Assembly: GCA_930633525.1 (NCBI GenBank)
Contig: CAKNFP010000002.1
Span: 1,674,001 to 1,738,000 of the forward strand
DNA: 64,000 nucleotides
Reading direction: 5' to 3'
Source: Hyphomicrobiales bacterium
Lineage (GTDB): Bacteria > Pseudomonadota > Alphaproteobacteria > Rhizobiales > Beijerinckiaceae
The notes beneath the pieces were generated by a model. That model worked only from the letters and a program-made list of their open reading frames with translations. It searched no databases and had not been told where the DNA came from. A program made the translations under genes and the position numbers. Each line of letters opens with the position of its first letter. The first letter of the stretch is position 1. Shown piece after piece: positions 1 through 9,442 of the stretch.

Positions 1-235
1 CGCAGAGCAGAGCATCAAGGAAGGAAGAGCGGTGGATTTGATGTAATCGGCGCGGTAGAGGCGCACCCGGCTTTCGTCCGGGGGCGAAGCCGATGGTTGT
101 CGGCATTCTGCGTGGGCTGCCAGAGATATGGCCCCTATTCGCCCCCCCCCCCCCCGCTTTTAGCCTGTCATGTTCACGACGCCACAGCCGCTGACCGATA
201 TCAGCCCGCGGCGTTTATCCTCTCCTGGTCACCGA
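1..235. other. Non-coding left edge with a 14-C homopolymer
   Basis: No credible coding region is visible. A run of 14 consecutive C lies at 142-155. A short GC hairpin (CCCGG at 66-70, CCGGG at 78-82) is present but has no T-tract, so it is not called a terminator. The stretch lies downstream of the polyol dehydrogenase, which is read leftwards. Confidence 0.6.
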
Positions 236-1273
236 TCAGTTTTCGAGGCGGATCTGTAGCTTAACGTCGGCCGGGCGGGCCTCCGCCGCCCGCTCGAAGG
301 CGGCCACGGCTTCGTCGAATGGGAATGTCGCCGAGACGAGGCGCTTGAGATCGACGCGTCCGGATCCCATCAAGGCCAGAGCCCGATCATACTGGTGCGC
401 ATAGCGAAATACCGTCTCGATCCTCAGTTCTTTCGTCGACAACCGGGCGACATCGAGGGGCACGGGATCAACGGGCAAGCCGACGGCCACGATGGTGCCG
501 CAAGGACGGAGCAAGTCCACGATGTCGGACCAGACGGCTCCGGCGCCCGAGCATTCGAAGACGATGTCGGCTCCCCATCCACCCGTGAGTTGCGCGACGT
601 TCTCCCGGAGGTTGCTTTCGCGCACGTTCACAGGGATCACGCCTTCATAGGACGCCGCGATATCAAGTTTTGGCTGGGCGAGATCTGCTACGATGGCGCG
701 GGCGCAACCGCCAGCCAAAGCCGCGATGGCCACCATGATCCCGATCGGCCCAGCGCCGATGACGACCGCCGTGTCACCGGGCTGGATCCCGGCCTTGGCT
801 GCAGCCTGCATCCCGACGGCGAATGGCTCGACCATCGCCGCCTCGGCGAAGCTGACGTGATCCGGTATCCTGAAGGTAAAATTCGCTGGATGCACCACGA
901 ACGGCCGAATGACTCCATGGACCGGCGGCGTCGCCCAGAAGGTCACGCTTGGGTCTACATTGTAGATGCCAAGACGTGAGGCCCGCGAGTGCGGGTCAGG
1001 GATTCCCGGTTCCATACAGACCCGGTCTCCAGGCTTCAAGCCGATCACATGCTCTCCGATAGCGACGACAGTGCCCGCGGCTTCATGGCCGAGCACCATC
1101 GGCGTATCCACGACAAAGGGTCCGATGCGGCCGTGTGTATAGTAATGCACGTCGGAACCGCAGATACCCACGGTGTTCAGCCTGATCTTGACCTCGCCGC
1201 GGCCCGCCTCGGCTTCGAGATCGATATCGCGAAGGACCAGTTTGCGCGGGCGTTCGAGAACGAGAGCTTTCAT
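236..1273 (-). CDS. Zinc-dependent polyol (sorbitol/xylitol-type) dehydrogenase
   Basis: A 345-aa medium-chain dehydrogenase expected to oxidise a sugar alcohol at a secondary hydroxyl with NAD+ in the cytoplasm. The N-terminal GroES-like domain has the family motif [10 protein letters not shown] with catalytic-zinc ligands C38 and H63-E64 (GHEAAG). The Rossmann motif GAGPIGIM follows around residue 200. The loop that carries four structural-zinc cysteines in many relatives has none here (about residues 88-110). The start at ATG 1273 gives a standard N-terminus (MKALVLERP); the open frame extends upstream without a family match. It is the last gene of the locus that begins with the sugar-type importer at 5855, which supports a polyol or sugar role. 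The exact substrate is unknown. Confidence 0.85.
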   Translation of the reverse strand: MKALVLERPRKLVLRDIDLEAEAGRGEVKIRLNTVGICGSDVHYYTHGRIGPFVVDTPMVLGHEAAGTVVAIGEHVIGLKPGDRVCMEPGIPDPHSRASRLGIYNVDPSVTFWATPPVHGVIRPFVVHPANFTFRIPDHVSFAEAAMVEPFAVGMQAAAKAGIQPGDTAVVIGAGPIGIMVAIAALAGGCARAIVADLAQPKLDIAASYEGVIPVNVRESNLRENVAQLTGGWGADIVFECSGAGAVWSDIVDLLRPCGTIVAVGLPVDPVPLDVARLSTKELRIETVFRYAHQYDRALALMGSGRVDLKRLVSATFPFDEAVAAFERAAEARPADVKLQIRLEN

Positions 1274-1392
1274 GGATGCGGCTCCAGTGCCCGGGCCTGA
1301 TTGGCCTCGGGGAATGAAAGAAAACGCGGACCAGCCCCTGGCGCGGGGCAGCGGCCTCAAAATCACGGCTTGGCCCTGATGCAGGCCCGACC

Positions 1393-2775
1393 TCAGCCTG
1401 GGTAATCGATAATCGCATCCTGCTGGCGCAATGCCTGCTTGATACGGCCGGCATCAAGAGCACGCGGTTCCTCGGAGGTTGCTGCGGCGATCGCCGCGGC
1501 GACGCCAGCGGCGTGGCCCATTGCGGCGCAGGTCGCACCAACCCGGGCTGAACCAAGCGCCTCTCGGTCGGCTGAGAAGCAGCGTCCCGCTACGAGCAAC
1601 CCGTTCACGCTGGTTGGCAGCAGGGACCGATATGGAATGCGATAGGGCAGGGGCACGTACATGGCGTGATGGCCGATGGCGTCCGTCGTGGGGTGCACGT
1701 CGATCGGCCAGCAGCCGAGTGCGATCCCATCGTCAAAATCCGTGCGGCCAAGAATATCTTCGGCTTTCAGCGTATAGACGCCCTCCAGCCTCCGCGTTTC
1801 CCGAATCCCGATCTGCGTGCTCGTCTGGATAAGCCGCCCCGCGGCAAAACCGGGCACGTGCCTTACGAAATAATCGACGATTTCCGCGGTTTCACGACGG
1901 CCTGCGAGTTCGGCCCTTGTGAGTTCCGACGCAACGGAGGCATCGCCGGTTATCCGTGTCGCGTTCACCCAGATCACATCCGTGTCGAGGCCGCCAAACC
2001 ATGGCCCGCCGTATCGCGGCAAGCGCCCCTGTTCGCGTTCGGCACGCATGTGGTCGGCAGCGACCACCACGTCCTGCCGCACGGACGCATATTGGCTGAG
2101 CGTGGGTTCACGCAGATAGCCGGGTTCGGGGCCGATAGGCGGAGACACGGGCCTATGGATGTCGTTATCGGTTTCGATCTGGAGATTGCCGATCCTGAAT
2201 GACATGGTCATCGGCTGCAGGGACTGGCCTTTGGTCCAGCGTGCACCAGCGCGCGCCATGACGTCGCCGTCGCCGGTGCAATCGATCGTGACTTTCGCGC
2301 GGATGGCCTGCCGACCCTCGACGTTCTCGATAAACAGGCCTTTTACGACACCGTTCTCAAGGATCGGATCGGCGCCCCAACAATGGAAGAGGAGCTCGAC
2401 GCCTGCTTCGGTAACGAGATCGTCGGCAACGCGCTTCATGATCTCCGGATCGGAATTCAGGACAAAGCCTGTATGATCCTGACACCCATTCAGCGCGGCC
2501 GCCTTGTGGATCCATTCTCCGGCCACCCCTCCGACACAGCGGTGGTAAGGCCGCAGCCATGAGTTGAAGCCCGCGAGTGTCAGAACCATGCCAGCGGTCC
2601 ACATGCCGCCGAGGAAACCGTGGCGTTCGACGAGGAAAGTGCGCGCGCCCGCACGCGCCGCCCCCACGGCGGCGCATACACCGGCGGGCCCGCCGCCGAC
2701 GACCAGAACATCGACGTCGGCGATGACCGGTATATTTTTGGCCGCTTCGCGATAGACTGTATCGTTCACCGTCAT
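1393..2775 (-). CDS. FAD-dependent oxidoreductase (FAD_oxidored family)
   Basis: A 460-aa flavoprotein. The N-terminal dinucleotide fold has GGGPAG at residues 27-32 and a ribose-binding Glu near residue 50, followed by a glycine- and tryptophan-rich segment (FLGGMWTAG) typical of the FAD_oxidored family (PF12831). No signal peptide is seen, so it is probably cytoplasmic. A GGAGGA sequence directly abuts ATG 2775, which is too close for an ideal ribosome site; a GTG two codons later (2769) has better spacing and may be the true start. It sits between the sugar-type permeases and the polyol dehydrogenase and probably oxidises the imported compound or its product. Reaction not assignable. Confidence 0.8.
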   Translation of the reverse strand: MTVNDTVYREAAKNIPVIADVDVLVVGGGPAGVCAAVGAARAGARTFLVERHGFLGGMWTAGMVLTLAGFNSWLRPYHRCVGGVAGEWIHKAAALNGCQDHTGFVLNSDPEIMKRVADDLVTEAGVELLFHCWGADPILENGVVKGLFIENVEGRQAIRAKVTIDCTGDGDVMARAGARWTKGQSLQPMTMSFRIGNLQIETDNDIHRPVSPPIGPEPGYLREPTLSQYASVRQDVVVAADHMRAEREQGRLPRYGGPWFGGLDTDVIWVNATRITGDASVASELTRAELAGRRETAEIVDYFVRHVPGFAAGRLIQTSTQIGIRETRRLEGVYTLKAEDILGRTDFDDGIALGCWPIDVHPTTDAIGHHAMYVPLPYRIPYRSLLPTSVNGLLVAGRCFSADREALGSARVGATCAAMGHAAGVAAAIAAATSEEPRALDAGRIKQALRQQDAIIDYPG

Positions 2776-2800
2776 TCCTCCAGGGCTGGCCGGGTTCGTA

Positions 2801-3649
2801 TCAGCCCTTCACTGCGCCGGATGTCATTCCGCCGACGAGATAGGGTTGCGCAAACCAATAGACTGCAAATACTGGCAAAACGGATAGAACACCCGCCGCC
2901 ATCAACTGATTCCAGCTTGTCTGCACTTCGCCGATGAGGGAGGCTATCCCGACCGGAACTGTCCAATTCTCAGCTGACAGCAATAGCGTACGCGCGAACA
3001 GAAGATCGACCCAGCTTGCCGTTGCGGCGAATGCGACCGTGGCCGCGATCCCGGGTCTCGCGATCGGCAGGATCACGAACCAGAGCGCGGTCATGGCGGA
3101 GCACCCGTCAACTTTGGCGGCTTCGTCGAGCTCGCGCGGCACATCATCGAAGTAGTTCTTCATCATGAATGTGGAGAACGGGATGATCATAGATGCGTTG
3201 GCGAGGATCACGGCCGTGTGGGTGTCGAGGATGCCCGCCCAGCGAAATAGGACGAAATAAGGGAGGACCAGCAGCGTCCCCGGCAGGACGCGCCCCAGCA
3301 GGAGCACGAAGGCGATGCCGCTCGCGGTACGGGACTTGAACCGGGACAGGCTATAGCCTGCCAGCGTGGCGCAGAGCGTGCTGAGCAAGGCCGAGCCGAC
3401 TGTTATCATCGCCGAATTCAGGAACCACCGGGCGACGGGATATTGCCGGACCAGCGTTTCGAACGCGGACAGGTTGACGTCGGCGAGCGTCGGCAGGAGG
3501 TCGGGGCTGCGCGACAGGATCGATGAGGTTGGCAGGATGGACGTCTGAGCCATCCAGTAGATTGGAAACAGCAGGAGCACTGTCAGCAGTCCGGCAAGGA
3601 AAAGGCGAAGCGTCGATGCAAGGCGCGATCCGACTTCAGCTGTCATCAC
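2801..3649 (-). CDS. Sugar ABC transporter permease (MalG/UgpE type)
   Basis: A 282-aa inner-membrane permease of the carbohydrate-uptake-1 (CUT1) class. It has about six hydrophobic segments, starting with one at residues 13-32, and the EAA-type cytoplasmic loop 'PRELDEAAKVDGCS' that contacts the ATPase. It overlaps the end of the upstream permease by four bases. With 3646-4608 it would form the channel fed by the binding protein at 4605-5855. No ATPase gene lies in the locus, so a shared MsmK/UgpC-like ATPase from elsewhere is inferred. Confidence 0.92.
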   Translation of the reverse strand: MMTAEVGSRLASTLRLFLAGLLTVLLLFPIYWMAQTSILPTSSILSRSPDLLPTLADVNLSAFETLVRQYPVARWFLNSAMITVGSALLSTLCATLAGYSLSRFKSRTASGIAFVLLLGRVLPGTLLVLPYFVLFRWAGILDTHTAVILANASMIIPFSTFMMKNYFDDVPRELDEAAKVDGCSAMTALWFVILPIARPGIAATVAFAATASWVDLLFARTLLLSAENWTVPVGIASLIGEVQTSWNQLMAAGVLSVLPVFAVYWFAQPYLVGGMTSGAVKG

Positions 3650-4608
3650 CGTTGCTCCACCTTCATCTGCCAGCGGACGAAGCCGAAAACGCAGATTGCG
3701 ACGAGGACGAACGTCAGAACACCGAGCGCCGAAGCCGCGGCCATGTCGAAGGTTTCAAAAGCCAGGTTATAGATTCTGATCGCGATCGTATCGGTTGCCC
3801 CCTGCGGCCCCCCTTTGGTCGATGCATAAATGAAATCGAACTCGCGGAAGACGTACATCGCGTTGAAGACGAGTGCGACAATCGCGTAGCGACGGATACT
3901 GGGCCAGGTGATCCATTGGAACTGGCGCCATGCGTTGGCCCCATCGATCGAAGCGGCCTCATAGAGTTCGCGCGGGATCGTCTGTAGGGCAGCCAGCAGC
4001 ATGATCGTAAAAAAGGGGTAGGTCTTCCAGACCGTTGGAAAAATGACTGCAAGAAGGGCAAGCCGTGAATCGCCAAACCAGTTGATGTCCTGGGTCGCGA
4101 GGCCGAGCGTCCGCAGCATGAAATTGAAAACACCAAAGGATGGTTGCAGAATCCACAGGAAGGCGATCGTCGCTGTGATGCCTGGGACCGCCCAGGGCAA
4201 CAGCATGAGGGTTCGAAATAGCCGCTGCGCGGGAAACTTCTCATTCAGGATGAGCGCTGTCGAGAGGCCCAGGCCGAAAGCGATGATCGAGGATCCCAGG
4301 ATATAGGCGCCACTGATGGAAAGGCTATGCCATGTCGCTGGATCTGACAGAACTCTGATATAGTTGCCCCAGGTGAGGTCTGCCTTCAGGATCAGAGCGA
4401 TATTGCCAAGCTTGACGCTCTTGAAGCTGATGATCAGCAGCAGAATGAGCGGCACCAGCAGGAGCGCGCCGATGAGCATGGACGACGGCGCAAGCAGCGC
4501 CAGCGCAAAGCCAAATCCCTCGCGTGACGGCGCTCCATGTCGTACTCGCCGAGTGCGCATCAGAGCGGCGGCGCCTGCGGGCGCCGCCGTTTCTGCGACA
4601 CGTGTCAT
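3646..4608 (-). CDS. Sugar ABC transporter permease (MalF/UgpA type)
   Basis: A 320-aa CUT1-class inner-membrane permease. A charged N-terminal tail is followed by a first membrane span at about residues 32-62 and a typical MalF/UgpA layout. The EAA loop reads 'PRELYEAASIDGANAWRQF'. It starts inside the stop region of the binding-protein gene (four-base ATGA overlap at 4605-4608) and itself overlaps the next permease, so the three are translationally coupled. It forms a heteromeric channel with 2801-3649. Confidence 0.92.
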   Translation of the reverse strand: MTRVAETAAPAGAAALMRTRRVRHGAPSREGFGFALALLAPSSMLIGALLLVPLILLLIISFKSVKLGNIALILKADLTWGNYIRVLSDPATWHSLSISGAYILGSSIIAFGLGLSTALILNEKFPAQRLFRTLMLLPWAVPGITATIAFLWILQPSFGVFNFMLRTLGLATQDINWFGDSRLALLAVIFPTVWKTYPFFTIMLLAALQTIPRELYEAASIDGANAWRQFQWITWPSIRRYAIVALVFNAMYVFREFDFIYASTKGGPQGATDTIAIRIYNLAFETFDMAAASALGVLTFVLVAICVFGFVRWQMKVEQR

Positions 4609-5855
4609 GGCGTGATGCCCTTGGCGTTCAGCCGTTCCTGGAGCCCCGCAAGGGCTTCCTTCGTGGCGACCTGTCCCTGCAATATGGAGCGCAAGGCGTT
4701 GGTCAATTCCGTTGAAAATGCTGCGTAGTTCTTGCGGACGCCATAGTATTCGTTGGGAATCAGGACCTGCGCATTCTCCGCAGATTTGGCGATAACGACG
4801 GTATCCCTATCCTTCAGCAGCGCTTCGTCGACCCCCGGCCGCGCCACCGGCGATTTTACAAGCTCCACATAAGATCTCATGAGATCCGGGGAGGCAGCCA
4901 TTTCGGTGAACGCCCATGCAAGTTTCGCGGTCTCGGCATCGGCTTCCTGGGGGATGGAAAAACCGTGGCTGACATCGCCCGGAACCACCTTGAAGGGCAT
5001 GGTCGCGAGGTGCAGGTCACCAACGACATCAGGCTTGGCTGCGGCCGCCACATTAGGCCACACAGACGGGTTCTCGATCATCATGGCCACATTGCCATCG
5101 TAGAAGGCTTGCCGCTTGGCATTGATGTCGGTGCCGCGTGGCGCATATTTCTGGCCGATTTCACGCCACAGATCGATTGCCTCGACGACCGTAGGATCCG
5201 TGAAGTTCCAGGCGCCATCCTTCGTCCACTGGCCGCCAAGGCCGCTAACGAACTCAAGCGCATCGCGCATGAAGTTGACCGTATTATCGTCCGTGATGGC
5301 AAAGCCGTACTTGCTGTCTTTGGTGAGCGCCTTGGCCGCAGCAAGCAATTCATCCCTGTTGGTTGGAATGGCTATGCCGGCATCCTTGAACATCTTCTCA
5401 TTTACGAAGAAGACGTAGCCGTAATGCACGAGCAACACACCGTAGTTAGTGCCCTTCCACGACATGGCCGCCTGATTGGCCGGCCATTTGGTCGCGATGT
5501 CGGTCCCAGCAATGCGATCATCGACATCCTTCAGAAAGCCCGCTTCCGCCCAGGCCGGCAGGTTGATGGTCGGCAACGGCACATGCACGATTGATGGCGC
5601 ACTGCCGGCGACAAATCGGGTGGTCAGGGTGCGAATATAGTCGCCGAAGGCTATATTCTCGATCTTGACGTCGACCCCTGGATTGGCCTTCTCAAACTTC
5701 TCCTCAATGACCTTCCACCAATCTTTCAGGCCGGGCGAGGTCGCCGTCCAGGTCGTGACGGTAAGATCCTTCGCCGCCGCGCCCGTTATCAGCGAACCGG
5801 CCAGGATGGTGGCGCCGAGCGCCAAGCCGAACCGTCGTGCAAAAGTCGTCGTCAT
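4605..5855 (-). CDS. Sugar ABC transporter substrate-binding protein
   Basis: A 416-aa periplasmic binding protein of the carbohydrate cluster-1 (SBP_bac_1) family. The start at ATG 5855 is chosen because it directly gives a Sec signal peptide (MTTTFARRFGLALGATILAG, cleavage expected after GAAA) and has a strong upstream GGGAGGA. The open frame begins further upstream at 5984, but that extension runs through a candidate operator and lacks family sequence. It is the first gene of the operon with the two permeases, the flavoprotein and the polyol dehydrogenase. Ligand is probably a sugar or polyol; identity unknown. Confidence 0.9.
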   Translation of the reverse strand: MTTTFARRFGLALGATILAGSLITGAAAKDLTVTTWTATSPGLKDWWKVIEEKFEKANPGVDVKIENIAFGDYIRTLTTRFVAGSAPSIVHVPLPTINLPAWAEAGFLKDVDDRIAGTDIATKWPANQAAMSWKGTNYGVLLVHYGYVFFVNEKMFKDAGIAIPTNRDELLAAAKALTKDSKYGFAITDDNTVNFMRDALEFVSGLGGQWTKDGAWNFTDPTVVEAIDLWREIGQKYAPRGTDINAKRQAFYDGNVAMMIENPSVWPNVAAAAKPDVVGDLHLATMPFKVVPGDVSHGFSIPQEADAETAKLAWAFTEMAASPDLMRSYVELVKSPVARPGVDEALLKDRDTVVIAKSAENAQVLIPNEYYGVRKNYAAFSTELTNALRSILQGQVATKEALAGLQERLNAKGITP

Positions 5856-6161
5856 CGTATTGTCCTCCCAGCTTATCTTTGGTCTCGCGGCGAACCGGGA
5901 CGACTGAGATAACAATACTCGAGTGCCTGTGCGCCAGCATCGGGCTTGCGCAAAACCTATGATTTTTTGCGCAAAGGAGATCAAAAAATCGGTGCGGGAC
6001 CCACGACGCCTGCAAAATTTTGTAGACGGAGGCGCCGATCATTATTAGTCATGTTCGGAATGGTCATTCGCGCCCGGCGAAAAGGAGCGTCGGATGATCT
6101 GATTGGAAGTTGAATCTCGTCCCGCGCGTTTCCTGGTTTTACGGAGCAGGGTCACGGCCGT
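5856..6161. promoter_or_regulatory. Intergenic region between importer operon and AraC gene, tandem palindromes
   Basis: About 300 bases without a gene. The 8-bp palindrome TTGCGCAA occurs twice, at 5946-5953 and 5967-5974, with centres exactly 21 bp (two helical turns) apart. The second copy lies within a larger inverted repeat, GATTTTTTG at 5961-5969 and CAAAAAATC at 5982-5990. They lie about 90-135 bp upstream of the binding-protein start. AraC-family regulators commonly bind repeated sites about 21 bp apart, so this is a candidate operator for the adjacent AraC protein. That link is inferred. Confidence 0.55.
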
Positions 6162-7043
6162 TCAATCCATCGCGCGCGAAAGTCTGCGGTAGGCGCTCGG
6201 CGTCATGCCTCGCTCCTCACGAAAGCTTCGGTTAAAGCTGGAGATGTTTGCATATCCCACGTCGAAGCAGATGTCCGTGATCGGCCTTTGTGTTTCGGCG
6301 AGGAGCCTGCTAGCTTTGCCGATTCTCAATTTTCGCATATAGTCGACAAAGTTATGAGCCGTATTTCTTTTGAAAAAACGTGAGAACGAACTGGAGGACA
6401 TACCGACATGGGTCGCTACGTCCTCCATGCTGACCTCATGCGGAAGCTTGGCGAGGATAAAGCTCATCGCCTTTTCAATATGGTCCGAGGCGGCCCGATC
6501 GAGGGTTGGAACATAGCTGGAGGTGGCGAGTGGCGTTCGCTCTTTTGTGGTCGCCAGAAGGTGGAGCAACTCGAGAAAGCGTATCAGCCGGGTCACTCCG
6601 GTCGCCGTGCTGATTTCCTCCATCATGGCGGCACCCGCGTGAGCACACTCGTCGTGGAATTGCCAGCTGCGATTGAACACCTCAAGGCTGGGCAAAAAGC
6701 TGCGCAACTCCGGAAAGAGGCTGGCTGCCTTTTCGAGAAGGCTGGGATCGAACTGGATGACCAGATCCCGATCGGCCACGACTTCATCGGGATGGAGATC
6801 GGTCACCCAATTGTGGGGAACGTTGGAGTTTACAAAGGCCAGATGGCCGGGGCCGAAGGTTCCGATGTAGTCTCCGACGAAGACCCGGCCCGTCGAGCGC
6901 CGGATGAGGTGAAGCTCATGTTCGGGATGGTAGTTCCAACGCGCGACCTCGCATGGGAAATCGTGCGAGACACACCGGAAGCTATGTTCGGGGCTTGCTA
7001 TGATGCGTTCGAGAGCGGGGCTTTTCGTGATCGATCGAGACAT
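6162..7043 (-). CDS. AraC-family transcriptional regulator
   Basis: A 293-aa cytoplasmic regulator. The N-terminal half is a cupin-like ligand-sensing domain (PEHELHLI around residue 40, FVGDYIGTFGPGHLAF after it). The C-terminal 100 residues hold the double helix-turn-helix, including 'EDVATHVGMSSSSFSRFFKR' and the signature 'ITDICFDVGYANISSFNRSF'. It lies between the sugar-type importer operon (same strand, downstream) and the PfkB kinase (divergent). It probably activates these genes when the imported sugar or polyol is present; the effector is unknown. Confidence 0.93.
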   Translation of the reverse strand: MSRSITKSPALERIIASPEHSFRCVSHDFPCEVARWNYHPEHELHLIRRSTGRVFVGDYIGTFGPGHLAFVNSNVPHNWVTDLHPDEVVADRDLVIQFDPSLLEKAASLFPELRSFLPSLEVFNRSWQFHDECAHAGAAMMEEISTATGVTRLIRFLELLHLLATTKERTPLATSSYVPTLDRAASDHIEKAMSFILAKLPHEVSMEDVATHVGMSSSSFSRFFKRNTAHNFVDYMRKLRIGKASRLLAETQRPITDICFDVGYANISSFNRSFREERGMTPSAYRRLSRAMD

Positions 7044-7209
7044 GATTTCCGCTCATATGGAGCAACCGCACCAAGGCCGTAGCCACTCCCCCCGGGGAGG
7101 CATGCAACGGAGGCTGAAAGCGTGCATATGTTGCCTTATCGTCGACCTAAGCAAACCTCAAAATCGAGACATCAGCTGAATCTGTCCTGCCCTTGAATGA
7201 GTAGCCATC

Positions 7210-8184
7210 ATGATCCTTGTCTGCGGCGAGGCCCTCGTCGACTTGTTTGTGTCTGTTGATCCGGTGAACGACGTGGCGACGAAGGCGCTGTTGGGGGGAT
7301 CTCCCTTCAACGTGGCGGTTGGCCTTTCGCGGCTTGGTACCCGGACGGCATTTTTTGGGGGGATCTCCGCGGATCCGTTTGGTCAAGCGATCGGCAGGAA
7401 GCTCGTGCGCGAAGGGGTCGACATGTCCTTCGCCAAGCATAGCGGGCGTCTTTCGACGATCAGCGTCGTCGCGACCGACGAGACCGGCCAGCCGAGCTAT
7501 GCCTTCCACGGCGAGGACAAGGCCGATCGCGATGTCACGCTCACGGATCTTCCCGGTCCGGATCATGAATTCGAGGCGATCACATTTGGATCTTACACGC
7601 TGGCCGTCCCCCCCGTGGCGGGGGCCATGCTGGCGCTTGCCCGGCGGGAGGCAGGACGCGCGACGATATCGCTGGATCCAAACGTCAGGCCCTCGGTCAC
7701 GTCCGATATGGAGGCTTGGCGTTCGCAGTTTGAAACATTCCTGCCTTACGCCGACATCATCAAGGCGAGCGAGGAAGATCTGCGCATCGGCTACGGGATT
7801 GCCTGCGACATCGAGGAATTGGTTACCCAATGGTTGCTGAGGGGGCCACGCCTCGTGGTTCTCACGCGGGGTGCGCATGGAGCCTCAGCCTTTCTGCGCG
7901 GGCACTCGGAGATTCGCGTGGACGCACTTCCGGTCGCGGTGTCCGACACCGTCGGTGCTGGTGACAGTTTTCATGCCGCGCTGCTCGCCTACCTCAGTAA
8001 GATCAATCGTCTCGCCCGTCCTCGCTTCATGGCACTCGAGGTCGAAGAACTCCGCAAGGCCATGGATTTTGCGATCGCGGCCTCGTCCATCACCTGCTCG
8101 CGTCAAGGCGCGGATCTGCCGACCGAAGCTGATGTCCTTGAGGCCATCAGATCACGAATGCCCAGCGGGGGTGATCGGGTCTGA
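7210..8184 (+). CDS. PfkB-family carbohydrate kinase (fructokinase-like)
   Basis: A 324-aa cytoplasmic ribokinase-superfamily kinase that uses ATP to phosphorylate a sugar hydroxyl. It begins with the family start 'ILVCGEALVDLF', has the N-terminal Gly-Gly motif (GGSPFNVAVGLSRLG, residues 29-43) that closes over the sugar, and the C-terminal signature DTVGAGDSF with catalytic base D252. Length is normal. It is divergent from the AraC gene. With the polyol dehydrogenase it suggests a route in which a polyol is oxidised to a ketose that this kinase phosphorylates; this is inferred from context. Confidence 0.9.
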   Translation: MILVCGEALVDLFVSVDPVNDVATKALLGGSPFNVAVGLSRLGTRTAFFGGISADPFGQAIGRKLVREGVDMSFAKHSGRLSTISVVATDETGQPSYAFHGEDKADRDVTLTDLPGPDHEFEAITFGSYTLAVPPVAGAMLALARREAGRATISLDPNVRPSVTSDMEAWRSQFETFLPYADIIKASEEDLRIGYGIACDIEELVTQWLLRGPRLVVLTRGAHGASAFLRGHSEIRVDALPVAVSDTVGAGDSFHAALLAYLSKINRLARPRFMALEVEELRKAMDFAIAASSITCSRQGADLPTEADVLEAIRSRMPSGGDRV

Positions 8185-8234
8185 CGCTCCCGGCGCGACG
8201 GGGAGGCCTGAAGGCACAACCCGTCAGTTCAATC

Positions 8235-8666
8235 CTAATCGCCGGTATCAGCCGAAAAGCCGGCGGCTTCAATACCTGCGACGGCGCAGATCTCGTCATT
8301 GACAGAGGTGTCGCCACTGATGCCCACCGCGCCGACGATGTCATTGTCGGCGTTGCGAATGAGGACGCCGCCAGGCACGGGCACCATGCGTCCGCCCGAC
8401 ATGACAGACAGCGCGTTGAAGAATTGCGGCACGGCATCGGCGCGACGTGCCAGTTCGCGGCCGCCGAAACCCATGCCCAGCGTGCCCCAGGCCTTGCCGA
8501 CAGCGATCTCGGGACGGAGCAGGGAGGAGCCATCTTCGCGCATGAGACACACGAGCGTGCCGCCAGCGTCGAGTACGGCGATGGTCAGCGGGGCAAGCTT
8601 AAGTTCGCGGCCTTTGGCCAATGCAGAGACACTCAGGTTCTGTGCCTGCGCAAGAGAGATGCTCAT
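8235..8666 (-). CDS. GlcG/HbpS-family (heme-binding-like) protein
   Basis: A 143-aa small protein of the GlcG/HbpS family (PF03928), which often accompanies catabolic operons; HbpS of Streptomyces binds heme, while most members have no proven function. Family features include 'VLDAGGTLVCLMREDGSS' and the C-terminal 'GAVGISGDTSVNDEICAVAGIEA'. ATG 8666 is chosen because GGAGGA lies about seven bases upstream; a GTG at 8687 overlapping the upstream stop is an alternative. It is the last gene of the amidase-TRAP-aminotransferase operon. No signal peptide is seen. Confidence 0.85.
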   Translation of the reverse strand: MSISLAQAQNLSVSALAKGRELKLAPLTIAVLDAGGTLVCLMREDGSSLLRPEIAVGKAWGTLGMGFGGRELARRADAVPQFFNALSVMSGGRMVPVPGGVLIRNADNDIVGAVGISGDTSVNDEICAVAGIEAAGFSADTGD

Positions 8667-8683
8667 TGATCGTCCTCCGTCCT

Positions 8684-9442
8684 TCACAGACCCGCTGGTG
8701 CGACGGGTTCGTTACCAAGCCCGTGTTCATTAAAAATCCGCCTGACCAGGCCGGTCATCTTGGCGTTTTCGAGAAAGGCGGTCGCAAGGCGAAGCGCCAC
8801 GGGCCTGTTCTTGCCAACGGCAATCGAAATGCTGGTTTCCTGGAAGGCTTCCGCCATCACGACGGAGCCCGGATGGTTGGCCTGAACGACGCGCAGATAG
8901 TCCTCCGATAGGGCCACGGCGTCGACCGCGCCGGAGGCGAACAGGGCGAGAGCTTCCTCGACGCTGGGCACGTCGACGGCCCGTTCAGCCCCAAAAGTGC
9001 GGATCGCGGCGCGCAACGTCGTCGTCCCCGCGATGCCGACAAAGCGTCGCCCGTGCTGCCGGTAGCCGGCGATGGTGGCGACGCCGGCGCCGTCGACCAG
9101 AAATGTGCTGCGCAGCAGGTAGTAGGCTGGGCCGAAATCGACCTTGCGTCGGCGCTCGTCGTCGACGGGCATGAACGCGACGTCGAGGCCACCCGCGGCA
9201 ACCGCGTCGGTACATTCGCCGGAATTCGGGAACACGTTGAAAGTGGCCTCCGCGCCGAGGCTGCGCGCCAGCTCCCGCGCGATATCGACGGTCACGCCAC
9301 GTGGGCTCATCGGGTCATCGGCACTGACGAAGAACACGCCAGCGGCAGGGGCGCGGACAACGCCGGCCCGCAGCTTGCCGGTTGACAGCAGGGCTTGCCG
9401 CGCCTCGGCGTCAGTCGGGATTTCCATGGGGGGAGCACTCAT
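8684..9442 (-). CDS. Amino-acid-type substrate-binding domain protein without a signal peptide
   Basis: A 252-aa protein with the type 2 periplasmic-binding fold of amino-acid ABC transporters (SBP_bac_3, PF00497): 'LRAGVVRAP', 'GVTVDIARELARSLG', 'GGLDVAFMPVDDERR' and 'VDFGPAYY' follow in the expected order. The start at ATG 9442 overlaps the aminotransferase stop by four bases and leaves no Sec or Tat signal; upstream codons in the same frame do not supply one either. It may therefore act in the cytoplasm, as a sensor, enzyme or chaperone-like binder, rather than feed a transporter. No partner permease is nearby. Confidence 0.8.
   Translation of the reverse strand: MSAPPMEIPTDAEARQALLSTGKLRAGVVRAPAAGVFFVSADDPMSPRGVTVDIARELARSLGAEATFNVFPNSGECTDAVAAGGLDVAFMPVDDERRRKVDFGPAYYLLRSTFLVDGAGVATIAGYRQHGRRFVGIAGTTTLRAAIRTFGAERAVDVPSVEEALALFASGAVDAVALSEDYLRVVQANHPGSVVMAEAFQETSISIAVGKNRPVALRLATAFLENAKMTGLVRRIFNEHGLGNEPVAPAGL

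Noticed and set aside
66..82. Short GC hairpin near the left edge as a terminator
   Set aside because: The stem is only five pairs and no T-tract follows on either strand.
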